Assembly (NCBI RefSeq): GCF_044763875.1 | Contig: NZ_JBIWGZ010000002.1 | Location: 496,001-560,000, forward strand | Length of the DNA stretch: 64,000 nucleotides | DNA from: Rummeliibacillus sp044763875 | GTDB lineage: Bacteria > Bacillota > Bacilli > Bacillales_A > Planococcaceae | Direction: 5' to 3' | Shown here: one piece after another, positions 52,601 to 61,089 of the stretch | Layout of the letters: each line of letters opens with the position of its first letter | How positions within the stretch are numbered: the stretch's first letter is position 1 | Program-made: the position numbers and the translations under genes | The notes under the pieces: generated by a model | What the model was told of the DNA's origin: nothing | Databases searched by the model: none | The model's input: the letters and a program-made list of their open reading frames with translations, nothing else

Positions 52601-53166
52601 GTTAGTAAAGGATAATATCCTTCACTATCTACATATGTAGTTCCCAAGGATTCTTCGATTGCCTGAACAAGGAGATGCAAGTCATGGACTTTATCTCGTA
52701 AAGTTTGAGGAGCTTCAACTTGTCCTAAATTTTCTTCTAGATTCATTAGCGCTGCACTATCTAAACTATATCTGCTAAATTCTTTTAATAATGATTCCAT
52801 TTCAGCTGTGAATCCACGTTTATCCGCAGCTTTTCTAAACAAAGTAAATTCTTCTTTATGGTGATCAAGTAGCTTCCTTATAAGCATTCGATAACCAAAA
52901 CCATTCACTTCTTTTCGACTGATTCCACCTGTTTCTTGCAAAACACGCCACGCTAAACGCTTAAAAGTAGTGACTTGCGCTCGTATTAATCCTTTTACTT
53001 TGTAATTATGCGTCATATCATATTCTACAGAAAATGACATTTGATCTGGAACGATCAAAAAAATAGGTGAACCAATCGTTCTCTTTTGAACCTCAGCAGC
53101 GATCTCTTGCTGTATGAGTGTTGATTTCCCCGTTCCTGAGCGTCCTGTTACAATACGTAGAGACAT
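49660..53166 (-). CDS. addB: ATP-dependent helicase/nuclease subunit B (AddB)
   Basis: A 1168-residue subunit with an N-terminal Walker A (VTGRSGTGKSTLIQQ, residues 5-19), a degenerate helicase core and a C-terminal nuclease (VDATMVNGKPYIRIVDYKSS). The four iron-sulfur Cys are visible: one in KFYRCPFAHFSS and three in TACEFCSYKSVCQFD. It supplies one nuclease and Chi recognition in the AddAB resection complex. AGGAGG lies six bases before the ATG at 53166. It is the first gene of addB-addA-DUF418. Confidence 0.97.
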   Translation of the reverse strand: MSLRIVTGRSGTGKSTLIQQEIAAEVQKRTIGSPIFLIVPDQMSFSVEYDMTHNYKVKGLIRAQVTTFKRLAWRVLQETGGISRKEVNGFGYRMLIRKLLDHHKEEFTLFRKAADKRGFTAEMESLLKEFSRYSLDSAALMNLEENLGQVEAPQTLRDKVHDLHLLVQAIEESLGTTYVDSEGYYPLLTTQLVNSEIIRKADIYIDGFTAFTTREFELVQELLKVANRVTVVLPMEAEADADDEQSLFYQSARTCARLKELAFENGIEVEPIAHCTQQYRSNTDDLRYIESQFEVFPPIQQESDGSVEIIEAANRRSEIHAIARKIKELTRNDQMRYRDIAILYRQADVYDPLISTTFPQYDIPFFVSQKKTMLHHPLIELSRSALETIQSDWKYEPIFRAIKTDLFFPMTSDIQIWRERADILENFVLAQGIYGKRWFEENRWLYKKYRGLELYSKNQTDEERAYQKEIEAVRAQIREPLKAFEDQLKGASTGEDIATALYTFIEKLEVFDKLQALKDREIEKGRLLEASEHEQAWNKWVEILDQFVMLFGDQKMTVEEAFEILDEGFDTLEFSRIPPSLDQVTVATSDIARLTKSKAVFVIGVNEGVYPKRIDYEGLLGDNEREWFTQIGYEIAPTSKTRLLEEEFITYHAFTMQSDRLIVSYAIADEESKALLPSLYIKRLEDQLKNIKKTVALVDPSESTNEQNALSYIVHPRTSLAYLMKQLRLHQEDHELGEEWLALKRYYEDDPYWNTVLERLMRPLKTHNKAENLTPEITEALYGTTMTSSVSRIEKFYRCPFAHFSSYGLHLEERPEYRLETPTIGDLFHAALKWIGEETDRLKITWAQLSNEQCTLLAKQAVEAISPLLYHQILLSTARYRYIQRKLTYIVQRTLQSLSQHARVSGFKPIAVEAAFGPGDPLPPLVIQLKDHKTMQMRGRIDRVDATMVNGKPYIRIVDYKSSAHKLDLNDVYNGLSLQMLTYLDVAITNSEEWLPIHAEAGGVLYIHVHNPMLSTNNSLSIEEAENERLKGFKMRGLLLDDYDSIIAMDDQLSESGGYSQVVPIYMKKDGNTSPNLSSVIAPKDMQSLTNFVRNKHKSAGEEILEGCTDISPFKMNQRTACEFCSYKSVCQFDTTDTNQHYRQLHVEKSGEIIDKIRKEAGTDDSDS

Positions 53167-53229
53167 CTTAATCCTCCTAACTTGCATATATATCTACTAC
53201 CACTCTAACACAAAATAAGAACTAATGTT

Positions 53230-53853
53230 CTAGTGGACCTTTTTATTTTTCGAAAATTCTCTCATATCTCTTTCTACTTTTTCATTCATTTTCGCTTCCA
53301 CTTGCTTTCCTCCCCACCATAACAAGAGCACGATGGTAATGATTAGGCATGTCCGAATTGGATTCGTAACCAAAGCTCGTAAATCAGAGCCAATCCAACT
53401 GATGATAAAAATCATCACAAATTTAGCCAACATAATTGTAATGAGGTATCTTTTTTTCTTCAAATTAGATAACCCTGCCACTATATTGACAAGTGCTGAA
53501 GGGGTAAACGGAAAACATAATAAGATGAATAATGGGGTAAAACCTTGATATTCAACCCAATGGATTAATTTTTTCACTGTATTTCTTTCTGTAACGAAAC
53601 GTAAAATTCTACTTTTACCAAATTTACGTATAATTAAAAATACACAATACGAACCTAATACTGCACCAACCCAAGAGAATAGGAAACCCCACCACAAACC
53701 ATAAGCACTGGCATTAGCTACTACAAATGCGGCTAATGGCAAGAATGGCAAAAACGATTCCAAGAGTGGTAATGCAATGGCCAATAGAGTACCAATTAAG
53801 CGATATTGATGTGCTAGTGACTGAAAATTTTCAATGGATAACCAATCTGGCAC
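53230..53853 (-). CDS. TVP38/TMEM64 (DedA-like) membrane protein
   Basis: A 207-residue protein with five to six helices and the SNARE-associated/TVP38 pattern LESFLPFLPLAAFVVANAS, GFLFSWVGAVLGSYCVFLI and FTPSALVNIVAGLSNLKKKRY. Such proteins act in lipid flipping or membrane homeostasis. B. subtilis has the homologue yhjE in the same chromosomal area before addB. The tail is highly charged. It lies 63 bases upstream of addB on the same strand. Confidence 0.88.
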   Translation of the reverse strand: MPDWLSIENFQSLAHQYRLIGTLLAIALPLLESFLPFLPLAAFVVANASAYGLWWGFLFSWVGAVLGSYCVFLIIRKFGKSRILRFVTERNTVKKLIHWVEYQGFTPLFILLCFPFTPSALVNIVAGLSNLKKKRYLITIMLAKFVMIFIISWIGSDLRALVTNPIRTCLIITIVLLLWWGGKQVEAKMNEKVERDMREFSKNKKVH

Positions 53854-53869
53854 TCCAATTGCCTCCTTT

Positions 53870-54179
53870 TTATTTTACCTTTTTAACTTTTTCGATTATA
53901 TTTCTATTCAGTTAATAGGAGCGATTCAAACACCTATAAGTTGCGCAAAAGGACAGCATTCTACATAGTTCGAAAAATAACCACTTTCTATAACATGCTG
54001 GTTCTTTCCATACATTATACAATAGTTCCATTATTCTTTAATGTAGTATGAACTATTTTTCTTCATGATTTTTTATTGATCATTCGTGTGTGAAGAACAT
54101 GTGACAGATAAAGCTAAAAGTGACATGTTCTTATACAAATAAAAAAGCCTGTCACAATTAAGGACAAGCTTCTTCTATT
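53870..54179. other. Intergenic region with a spaced inverted repeat
   Basis: No gene was found. AAGAACATGT (54093-54102) and ACATGTTCTT (54123-54132) form a perfect 10-bp inverted repeat with a 20-base centre and no T-run. A csbA terminator follows at 54145-54171. The TVP38 promoter should lie near 53.9-54.0 kb. Confidence 0.55.
54141..54172 (-). terminator. Terminator of csbA
   Basis: AAGCTTGTC pairs with GACAGGCTT on the minus strand (one mismatch), followed by TTTTATTTG. Confidence 0.75.
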
Positions 54180-54410
54180 TCAGTTATTATGTCGATTCAT
54201 CATCTTTGTTGCATACCAGAAACCAATTGTTAGCGAAATTGCATCCACTACATACAATATAGGCGGATGAGTGTAGCCTGCATAAATTGACGCCGCCATT
54301 AATGCTACTGAAAGGGCTAAACCTACATAATTTTTAAACGTAATTCGCGTAAATAAAATAACCAATAAGCCAGGAAGTATAAGCGCCATTAACAATTTTA
54401 TCACCGACAT
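54180..54410 (-). CDS. csbA: CsbA-like small membrane stress protein
   Basis: A 76-residue protein with three hydrophobic segments. The start MSVIKLLMALILPGLLVILF, then TRITFKNYVGLALSVAL and a charged tail (TKMMNRHNN), match CsbA, a SigB-controlled membrane protein of unknown function. It lies 11 bases downstream of minJ, close to the minJ-csbA neighbourhood of B. subtilis. GGGAGTG precedes the ATG. I did not see a clear SigB promoter, so it may ride on the minJ transcript. Confidence 0.85.
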   Translation of the reverse strand: MSVIKLLMALILPGLLVILFTRITFKNYVGLALSVALMAASIYAGYTHPPILYVVDAISLTIGFWYATKMMNRHNN

Positions 54411-54421
54411 TCAATCACTCC

Positions 54422-55591
54422 CTATCGTACAACGAGTAAGCCGATTCTAAAATGGTCATGACGGTAAATGACATGTTGTCTTAGGCGAACTTCACCATCT
54501 TGATCGAGTACTTCGAGTCGACAATGGGCGGCATTGATTTGCAATGCTTCATAAAGCTCGTCCTCTGTTTTCACAGGAATTCCATTGACCTTACGAATAC
54601 ATTCACCTACTTGAATGCCCATTGCTTCTGCTGGTGAATCTGGTAAAACGCCAGCTACCATAACCCCTGTATCTTGTGGAGTCACAGCATAACTACCATG
54701 ACGTTCACTTATTGAGTAAATAATTGAAATCAACGCTCGTCCAACAATTGCAACACAAACTGCTGCGATCCCCATAATCGGGAAGAAATAAGCGACAATT
54801 GCTTCTGCTAATACAAGGAAGCCTAACATTTCTATCGTTTTACCTAATTGTGGATAGAAATGTACTGGAAGCATTTTACGTGAACGTTGTTGAAATCCAA
54901 TCACAAACGGAACTAGAATCAATGAAAATGAATCACTGCCTAGTGGAATCTGTGGCCAATATGGAATATATTCTTGAATCGCTCCACTTGGCAACACAAA
55001 GAATATTGGTAGTAGCCATAAACGTTTTGCTAGATAAATAACTGATGGTAGTCCACGTTCTGTTTTTAATATTTTAGGAGATGCAAGTTTTGCTGCATTT
55101 TTTTTAATTAAATATCCTTCTGCAATTAGTAAAAGACCAATCATAACTGGTATCGTTACCAGCATACCCACATGCATTGATGCACTCGTAACGTCCCAAT
55201 TTAAGAAATGCCATGAACCATCAGTTATATATGTATACCACAAAATGATAAAAGCGATTCCTAAGGAATATGCTGCAGATGCTAGATGATAATAGAATGT
55301 TAGTAAGCATATGACACCTACAGCAGCACTTAAAACGATAAATTGAATTGGAACCACTAAACCAACTGCAATACTAATAATCGAAATGACTAATCCAAGT
55401 AACCAGCCTTCTTTTATCATTAAAATTGTCTCAGACCAGCCCCAGAAAATTCGTATATTAAAAGATTTTCTCTCCCCTTTTACACGACGATAGCCTATTA
55501 AGATAGAGAAAATGATAGCAACATATAATAACGGATTTAAAAAGAAACGGCCGATGCCTTTTAAGAGTTCCATGACAATGTCTAAATACAT
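54422..55591 (-). CDS. minJ: MinJ-like cell-division topology protein (membrane + PDZ)
   Basis: A 389-residue protein with about seven helices (residues 10-300) and a C-terminal PDZ domain (VMVAGVLPDSPAEAMGIQVG, then CIRKVNGIPVKTEDELYEAL). In B. subtilis MinJ bridges DivIVA to MinCD and confines division to mid-cell. The ATG at 55591 has AAAGG upstream. Two earlier start codons in the same frame overlap that site. It is next to ctpB and csbA, as expected for minJ. Confidence 0.88.
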   Translation of the reverse strand: MYLDIVMELLKGIGRFFLNPLLYVAIIFSILIGYRRVKGERKSFNIRIFWGWSETILMIKEGWLLGLVISIISIAVGLVVPIQFIVLSAAVGVICLLTFYYHLASAAYSLGIAFIILWYTYITDGSWHFLNWDVTSASMHVGMLVTIPVMIGLLLIAEGYLIKKNAAKLASPKILKTERGLPSVIYLAKRLWLLPIFFVLPSGAIQEYIPYWPQIPLGSDSFSLILVPFVIGFQQRSRKMLPVHFYPQLGKTIEMLGFLVLAEAIVAYFFPIMGIAAVCVAIVGRALISIIYSISERHGSYAVTPQDTGVMVAGVLPDSPAEAMGIQVGECIRKVNGIPVKTEDELYEALQINAAHCRLEVLDQDGEVRLRQHVIYRHDHFRIGLLVVR

Positions 55592-55704
55592 AGTTCGCAT
55601 CACCTTTCAATTTTTGCTATAAATAGTATTGTCTCTTCATTGTATCAAACAGCCGTTTGAAAACGAAGTCTTTTTCGACCTATACGCCAAATAGATTTCG
55701 CCTA

Positions 55705-57135
55705 TTATTTTAATTGATGATTGATATAACCGATTGCCATTTGTAGTTGCATATCATTTTCCTGATTCTCTCTAAATTTCACCATTTCTTCGTGTAATGC
55801 AAAAAGGAATTTTTCATCCATTTTATTTCCATTAGTGAGCATATGTTTTTTACTATATTCTTCTACTGCTTTTGCCGTTGTTCTGTCAAAATAGCCATCC
55901 ACTCTACTAATTGAAAACCCTTGAGCTTTTAGAACTTCCTGAACAGATTGAATACTTTCAGAAAAATCTCCTTCTTTAAAATTCCCCGTCATTGGTGGGA
56001 ATTTCATATGGAATAATGGGTTTTGTTCTACTTCTAATGTTGCTTTGATTCCCTTGCCATGAATCCATTCACGTTTTGGAGTTAACCATTTATGTGTTGA
56101 AAGCTTAAGCTCACCACCGTTAGATAGTGGCCACGTTTCTTGAACTGTTCCTTTTCCAAAGCTTTTCACGCCAATAATAGAAGCACGGTTTAAATCTTTT
56201 AATGCTGCACTTAAAACTTCACTCGCAGAAGCACTACCTTCATCTTGTAATAATACAATGGGTAGCGTCTTTAATCTTTCATCATAATTAAATGCCATTC
56301 TTTTCTTCGTTACTTGTAAAGGTTGCTGGTTTCCTACTGCATTTTCCATATAAGCATAGGTTGTATTGGGTTGTACCAAACTTCCAATCACTTGCTCCAC
56401 GCTTTTCAAATAACCACCAGGATTACTTCGAACGTCTATTATTAAGGCAGAAATTTGTTGTTTCAAAATCTCATTAGTATTCTTATACCACTCTTCTGCT
56501 GTCTTCTCTCCGAATACTGTCATCGAAATATAACCGATTTTTTTGTTGTCTGAAACCAATATTTTACTCTTAACCGACGTCTGGGTGATCGCAGCCCTTG
56601 TCATATTTAACTCCACATGGCGATCTTCTGACGGTCTATAAACTGTCATCTTTAGGTTTGTACCTGCTTCCCCTCGAATAAGGGCTAATAATTCTGTTAA
56701 TGTTTTACCATCGGTGCGTTCACCGTTCACTTGTACAATTTCATCGTATGGTTTTAATCCTGCCTTTTCAGCTGGAGAATCTTTCACCGGTGATACGATG
56801 ATAAAACGACCTTGACTTACAGTAATCTCTGCGCCAATTCCGACCCTTTCATCTGATAATTGTTCCCTATGCAACTTCGCCTCTTCCTTCGTATAGTACG
56901 TACTATACGGATCTTTTAGTGCACCAGCCATCCCATTGATAGCTCCTTCTACAAGCTGTTTTTCTGTCGTTTCATGGACAGACTCTTTGCGAATTAGCTC
57001 GTAAGCTTCTCCTACAGATTTCAATACTCCTCGTTCTTCTTTTACTACCGCGTCTGTTTTCTGGTACTTCACAAAAGCAAATGTCCCTACACATAATACA
57101 AAAACCATACATAAATAAAGCCACCATTTTCGCAT
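55705..57135 (-). CDS. ctpB: Carboxy-terminal processing protease CtpB (S41, PDZ)
   Basis: A 476-residue secreted protease: N-terminal membrane anchor (LYLCMVFVLCVGTFAF), a PDZ domain (about 95-180, FIIVSPVKDSPAEKAGLKPYD), an S41 core with the Ser (LQDEGSASASEVLSAAL, near 296) and Lys (VKSFGKGTVQE, near 327) dyad, and a peptidoglycan-binding module (about 390-460). B. subtilis CtpB cuts SpoIVFA to release pro-SigK processing. It is 101 bases upstream of minJ on the same strand, close to ftsEX. Confidence 0.93.
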   Translation of the reverse strand: MRKWWLYLCMVFVLCVGTFAFVKYQKTDAVVKEERGVLKSVGEAYELIRKESVHETTEKQLVEGAINGMAGALKDPYSTYYTKEEAKLHREQLSDERVGIGAEITVSQGRFIIVSPVKDSPAEKAGLKPYDEIVQVNGERTDGKTLTELLALIRGEAGTNLKMTVYRPSEDRHVELNMTRAAITQTSVKSKILVSDNKKIGYISMTVFGEKTAEEWYKNTNEILKQQISALIIDVRSNPGGYLKSVEQVIGSLVQPNTTYAYMENAVGNQQPLQVTKKRMAFNYDERLKTLPIVLLQDEGSASASEVLSAALKDLNRASIIGVKSFGKGTVQETWPLSNGGELKLSTHKWLTPKREWIHGKGIKATLEVEQNPLFHMKFPPMTGNFKEGDFSESIQSVQEVLKAQGFSISRVDGYFDRTTAKAVEEYSKKHMLTNGNKMDEKFLFALHEEMVKFRENQENDMQLQMAIGYINHQLK

Positions 57136-57215
57136 TTATCTCGTCCCTCCCATATCCATCTAATATATGAATAGGAAACGAAATTTAAAACCCGAAAATG
57201 GTGGACGGACCGTTA

Positions 57216-57791
57216 TTATTTTAAGTTAGCAATAGTTTGTGACATCATTTCTTGATCCATTGGTCCAACAACCTTTTTTTGAATCCTACCATTTTTATCG
57301 ATAAAGAAAGTCGTAGGAATTGTGACAATTTCATATTGTTTTTGTTGCTCCCCATCTTCATCCAATAAAACTGGATAGGTCATATCATATGATTTTACAA
57401 AATCTCGAATATAATCTTCATCTTTATCAGATTTTGTTAAGTTAACAGCAAGAATTTCCACACCATCTTCTTTTGCATGTTTTTTATAATATTTTTCCAT
57501 ATGAGGAATTTCTGCTTTACATGGCGGACACCAAGTTGCCCAGAAATTTAAAATAACCTTTTTTCCTAGATAATCTGAGAGTTGTACTTCTTTACCATCT
57601 AATGTTTTCAGTTTAAAATTCGGCGCTGTTTGGTTAATTGCTAAACCGCTATTTTTCTCCACTTTAGCTGAGACTTGAGTAGATGATGTATCGACTTTTT
57701 GGCCTTCTTCTACTTTTGATTTTACAAAATTTGTTAGTGCAATAGCGATTAATGCCACGATTAGTAGCAAACCAAATATTTTCTTTTTCAA
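57216..57791 (-). CDS. TlpA/ResA-family membrane-anchored thioredoxin
   Basis: A 191-residue thiol-disulfide protein with one N-terminal signal anchor (IFGLLLIVALIAIALTNF) and the active site WCPPC at residues 87-91 (FWATWCPPCKAEIPHME). It has ResA-like surroundings (PNFKLKTLDGKEVQLSDY, TFFIDKNGRI). It probably reduces apocytochrome c or other exported thiols. TTG start at 57791, eight bases after TAGGAGG. It follows the membrane-protein gene at 57930 and precedes ctpB. Confidence 0.9.
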   Translation of the reverse strand: MKKKIFGLLLIVALIAIALTNFVKSKVEEGQKVDTSSTQVSAKVEKNSGLAINQTAPNFKLKTLDGKEVQLSDYLGKKVILNFWATWCPPCKAEIPHMEKYYKKHAKEDGVEILAVNLTKSDKDEDYIRDFVKSYDMTYPVLLDEDGEQQKQYEIVTIPTTFFIDKNGRIQKKVVGPMDQEMMSQTIANLK

Positions 57792-57929
57792 CTTTGTAGC
57801 CTCCTAGATTGCAATAATACAGACAATGAAATTTCAAACATAGGGTCGTCCTTCTCCCCTACGTTTGTTAGTTGAATCAATTGGACTTCTGCGACAGTTG
57901 TATTCCACCTAAGTTTTATCTATCTTACA

Positions 57930-58568
57930 TTACTTAGTTTTAGAGAACTTACTACTTGTTAAAGCGAGATTAAATAAGCCGAGCATTGTTGTCACTAGCA
58001 CAGACAATTGCCAAATGCCTAATGGCTGCAATGTAGCGACAAATGCATGTGTACAAAGAAATAGAAGTAACAATTGCTTATGCCAAGTAAAATCAGCCTT
58101 TCTTTTCCATAATGCTAGCATAATCCAACATGTAAAGCTCGTGATTGTAAGTACTCTTTGCCATAGTGCAGCATCATTTAGAAAAGCCATCAATATTTGA
58201 TACATACTGGAACAAAGAATACTTGTGACAAATACCGCTTGTAAATATTCGCCTTTAAAACCGCATTGACGTAATTTATGCCAAAGTTTGATGCATATAA
58301 ACAATATACCTAGTACAAATCCCATCATACCACCATTAAAATATAATATTGTCAGTGGATGCTTGATAACCATTGAAAAGTCTGTGACAATGACACTAAA
58401 TTTCCATATTAATATGAGTTGCAAAGCTACATCAGAAAAAATAGATGCAATCTCTTTACTATATAATATCCATAATAATAGTCCCATTAGAACAAAACTT
58501 ATAAATAGAGCGACCCATGAAGATGGCATCGTAAGTGCTCTGATGCTATACCATTCAGTTACCTGCAT
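57930..58568 (-). CDS. Multi-pass membrane protein beside a TlpA thioredoxin
   Basis: A 212-residue protein with six to seven helices and almost no soluble part. The strongest motif is LTILYFNGGMMGFVLGILFI, vaguely like the entry helix of prolipoprotein diacylglyceryl transferases, but no catalytic residues of Lgt are evident. GGAGGTGG precedes the ATG. It lies 138 bases before the ResA-like gene and may be its partner. I do not recognise the family. Confidence 0.75.
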   Translation of the reverse strand: MQVTEWYSIRALTMPSSWVALFISFVLMGLLLWILYSKEIASIFSDVALQLILIWKFSVIVTDFSMVIKHPLTILYFNGGMMGFVLGILFICIKLWHKLRQCGFKGEYLQAVFVTSILCSSMYQILMAFLNDAALWQRVLTITSFTCWIMLALWKRKADFTWHKQLLLLFLCTHAFVATLQPLGIWQLSVLVTTMLGLFNLALTSSKFSKTK

Positions 58569-58837
58569 TTATTTCCCACCTCCATGTTCGAATGATGTAT
58601 ACCCTATACCGTATATTAAATTATAAGGTCATACAAAACAAGCTTCTTCTTTGGCTAAAGATCTTCATATCCTGCTACACACGAATGATTGTATGGTGGA
58701 CTAGGCACCTTCTCTTTGTAAAATATCGAGTTCGCGAATGCAATATAAAGTCATGAATAAAGGGCACGTAATCGACAATAAAGCCACTCTAATCAATAGT
58801 AGCAAACAATTTGATGTTCCTCTATTTCTCATTGCAT
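58569..58837. other. Gene-free stretch upstream of the tlpA pair
   Basis: About 270 bases without a supported ORF. It presumably holds the promoter of the minus-strand membrane-protein / tlpA genes. No clear motif was found. Confidence 0.4.
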
Positions 58838-58872
58838 AAAAAAAAGCTACTGAAGAATAGTCTTCAATAGCT
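58838..58872 (-). terminator. Terminator of ftsE-ftsX-M23
   Basis: AGCTACTGAAGA pairs with TCTTCAATAGCT (one mismatch), and on the minus strand eight Ts follow. It closes the three-gene division operon. Confidence 0.88.
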
Positions 58873-58883
58873 CAAACTAACTA

Positions 58884-60176
58884 CTATAAGGAAATATATC
58901 TTAATGGATTAATAGCTCCTACACTTTGTCCCTTCCATGCTGTTGTATGAATTTCAAAGTGCAGATGGCTTCCATATGCTCGACCAGTTTGGCCCATATA
59001 GCCAATAACTTGTCCTTTTTTCACAGATTGCCCTACAGTAGATTTATATCCACTTAAATGTGCATAGACTGTCGTAAATGTATGTCCGTTAATAGAATGT
59101 GTGATCATGATAACATTTCCATATGTAGATAATGGGCTAGCACGGAACACTACTCCATCAGCTGCTGCTACAATCGGTGTGCCTTGCTTATTGGCTAAAT
59201 CAACTCCATAGTGGAATTCAGGACCGAAGCCAATATTACGCCATCCAAATCCTGATGTAAGGGTCCCGTTTGTAGGTTTTGTCCAAGTACCACTTGCTAC
59301 TTCTGGAATATCCCCTGTTTCACCTTCGTTTGATACTGTTGTTACGTTAGAGCTTTTTGCCGCGGCTTCTGCTTGCTGACGAGCAACTTTAGCTAAACGT
59401 TCTTGTTCTTTTGCGATATCTTTTTCGACTTCTTTGCTAATATTAATTGCTTCTGAGTATTCTTTTTCTAATAACTTCTTCTCAGATTTTAAATTACTTT
59501 GTTCAGCTTCTAATTTATCGATCAATTGATCTTTATCCTTTTTCTTTGCATCTAATGTTCTGCGTAATGAAGTGAGTTTATCACGATCGATTTCTTGTTT
59601 ATGTAACTTTTCATCTAACGTTACCTTTTGTTCTTCTAGCTTTTTCTTATCATTACTTTGCTCTTGGATAATCAGGCGATCAGCTTCCAATAATGTATTA
59701 ACTGCTGATATACGATCAATAAAATCAGTAAAACTTTCTGCTTTCAGTAGAACATCTACATATCCTACTGAACCACCATTCTCTTGAATTGCTCTAGCAC
59801 GATCTTGTAGTAGATCATCACGTTCATTAATTTTCTTTTCTAAGTCAGCAATAGATGTTTTCAAATCATTAATTTCTGAAGTAGTATGATCAATTTTCTC
59901 TAAAGCGACTGTAATTTCTTTATCTGTTTTCAGGATTTTTTTATCAAGCTTTGATATTTGCTCCATAATGCCATCCATCTTTGATTGATTATTGTTAATC
60001 TTTGTTGATTTTTTCTGAATATCCGAATTTAATTCAGACGTTTTTTGATTTAATTCTTGTTGTTTATCTTTTAAATGATTGATAGATTCGGCACTAACAT
60101 TTACAGATGGCATAAACAATGTAAGTGCTAGTGTCGTGGCAATTGCGCTCGTAAAACTTTTGGTTTTCTTGTTCAA
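58884..60176 (-). CDS. Coiled-coil M23 murein hydrolase (EnvC-like), FtsEX-linked
   Basis: A 430-residue exported protein: signal peptide (TTLALTLFMPSVNVSA), a long coiled coil (about 30-270) and a C-terminal M23/LytM domain (about 310-425). The zinc ligands are His and Asp in FHYGVDLANKQG and the HxH in GSHLHFEIH, plus VYAHLSG. All ligands are present, so it should be an active endopeptidase, unlike E. coli EnvC. TTG start after AAGGGGGG. It is 28 bases after ftsX, which strongly suggests FtsEX controls it. Confidence 0.9.
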   Translation of the reverse strand: MNKKTKSFTSAIATTLALTLFMPSVNVSAESINHLKDKQQELNQKTSELNSDIQKKSTKINNNQSKMDGIMEQISKLDKKILKTDKEITVALEKIDHTTSEINDLKTSIADLEKKINERDDLLQDRARAIQENGGSVGYVDVLLKAESFTDFIDRISAVNTLLEADRLIIQEQSNDKKKLEEQKVTLDEKLHKQEIDRDKLTSLRRTLDAKKKDKDQLIDKLEAEQSNLKSEKKLLEKEYSEAINISKEVEKDIAKEQERLAKVARQQAEAAAKSSNVTTVSNEGETGDIPEVASGTWTKPTNGTLTSGFGWRNIGFGPEFHYGVDLANKQGTPIVAAADGVVFRASPLSTYGNVIMITHSINGHTFTTVYAHLSGYKSTVGQSVKKGQVIGYMGQTGRAYGSHLHFEIHTTAWKGQSVGAINPLRYISL

Positions 60177-60204
60177 CTGGTGCCCCCCTTAGCTCTATCG
60201 AATA

Positions 60205-61089
60205 TTATATTTTCAAGAATTTTCTTACTGACATAAAACTTCCCCAAATACCGATGAAGACACCCATCAATAATATTAATAAATCTACTTCAAAGATGAA
60301 TGGTGTTACATCTAATAATTGGAAGATTTCACCTTTCATTTTCGGAGCAATTACACTATAAAGTTGTGAATATAAAATAGTGACACCTACAATTGGTATA
60401 ATAGCCCCTAATAATCCTAGCCACATACCTTCTAAAACGAATGGAATACGTACAAACCAGTTTGTTGCCCCTACTAATTTCATAATCTCAATTTCTTTTC
60501 TTCTTGCTGTAATCGTAATTTTAATCGTATTGGAGATTAAGAACATCGCAGTAAGAAGCAATGCGATAATTAATACAATCCCAACATTTCTACTAATATT
60601 TAAGAAATTAAATAGCTTTTCAATTTTGCCTTTTCCATACAACACTTCATAAGTATTATCTAAAGCATCAATTTGTTTAGCTACTGTCGCTGTTTGTTGA
60701 GGATTTTCTGCTTTTACATAAAGCACATTTCTTAATGGATTACTTTGTTTGAATAAGCTTAAATCTTCACCAAAATCTTCTATTAAACCGTTTAATTCAT
60801 GCTCTTTCGATGAATATTTCATCGACTCTACACCCGGCATGTCCTTAATTTGCTGCTGCAAGGTTGTTTCAGCTTTTGAATCAGCTTGTAAATCAATGAG
60901 AACTTTGATTTCTACATCATTCTCTACATCAGTAGCAACCTTGTTTAAATTCATCATGATTACCATAAATACGCCAACTAATAATAATGTAACGGTTACT
61001 GCACTTACAGATGCGAAAGTCATCCAACCATTTCGCCCAATTGATTTGAAACTTTCTCTTATGTGACGACTTATGGTGCTAGATTTCAT
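60205..61089 (-). CDS. ftsX: Cell-division protein FtsX
   Basis: A 294-residue permease-like subunit with the FtsX layout: N-terminal SRHIRESFKSIGRNGWMTFA, TM1 near 30, an extracytoplasmic domain (about 55-165), and three C-terminal helices. The motif EIMKLVGATNWFVRIPFVLEG is characteristic. GGAGGTG lies within the last codons of ftsE, and the ATG overlaps the ftsE end by 11 bases, so translation is coupled. FtsEX activates wall hydrolases. Confidence 0.95.
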   Translation of the reverse strand: MKSSTISRHIRESFKSIGRNGWMTFASVSAVTVTLLLVGVFMVIMMNLNKVATDVENDVEIKVLIDLQADSKAETTLQQQIKDMPGVESMKYSSKEHELNGLIEDFGEDLSLFKQSNPLRNVLYVKAENPQQTATVAKQIDALDNTYEVLYGKGKIEKLFNFLNISRNVGIVLIIALLLTAMFLISNTIKITITARRKEIEIMKLVGATNWFVRIPFVLEGMWLGLLGAIIPIVGVTILYSQLYSVIAPKMKGEIFQLLDVTPFIFEVDLLILLMGVFIGIWGSFMSVRKFLKI

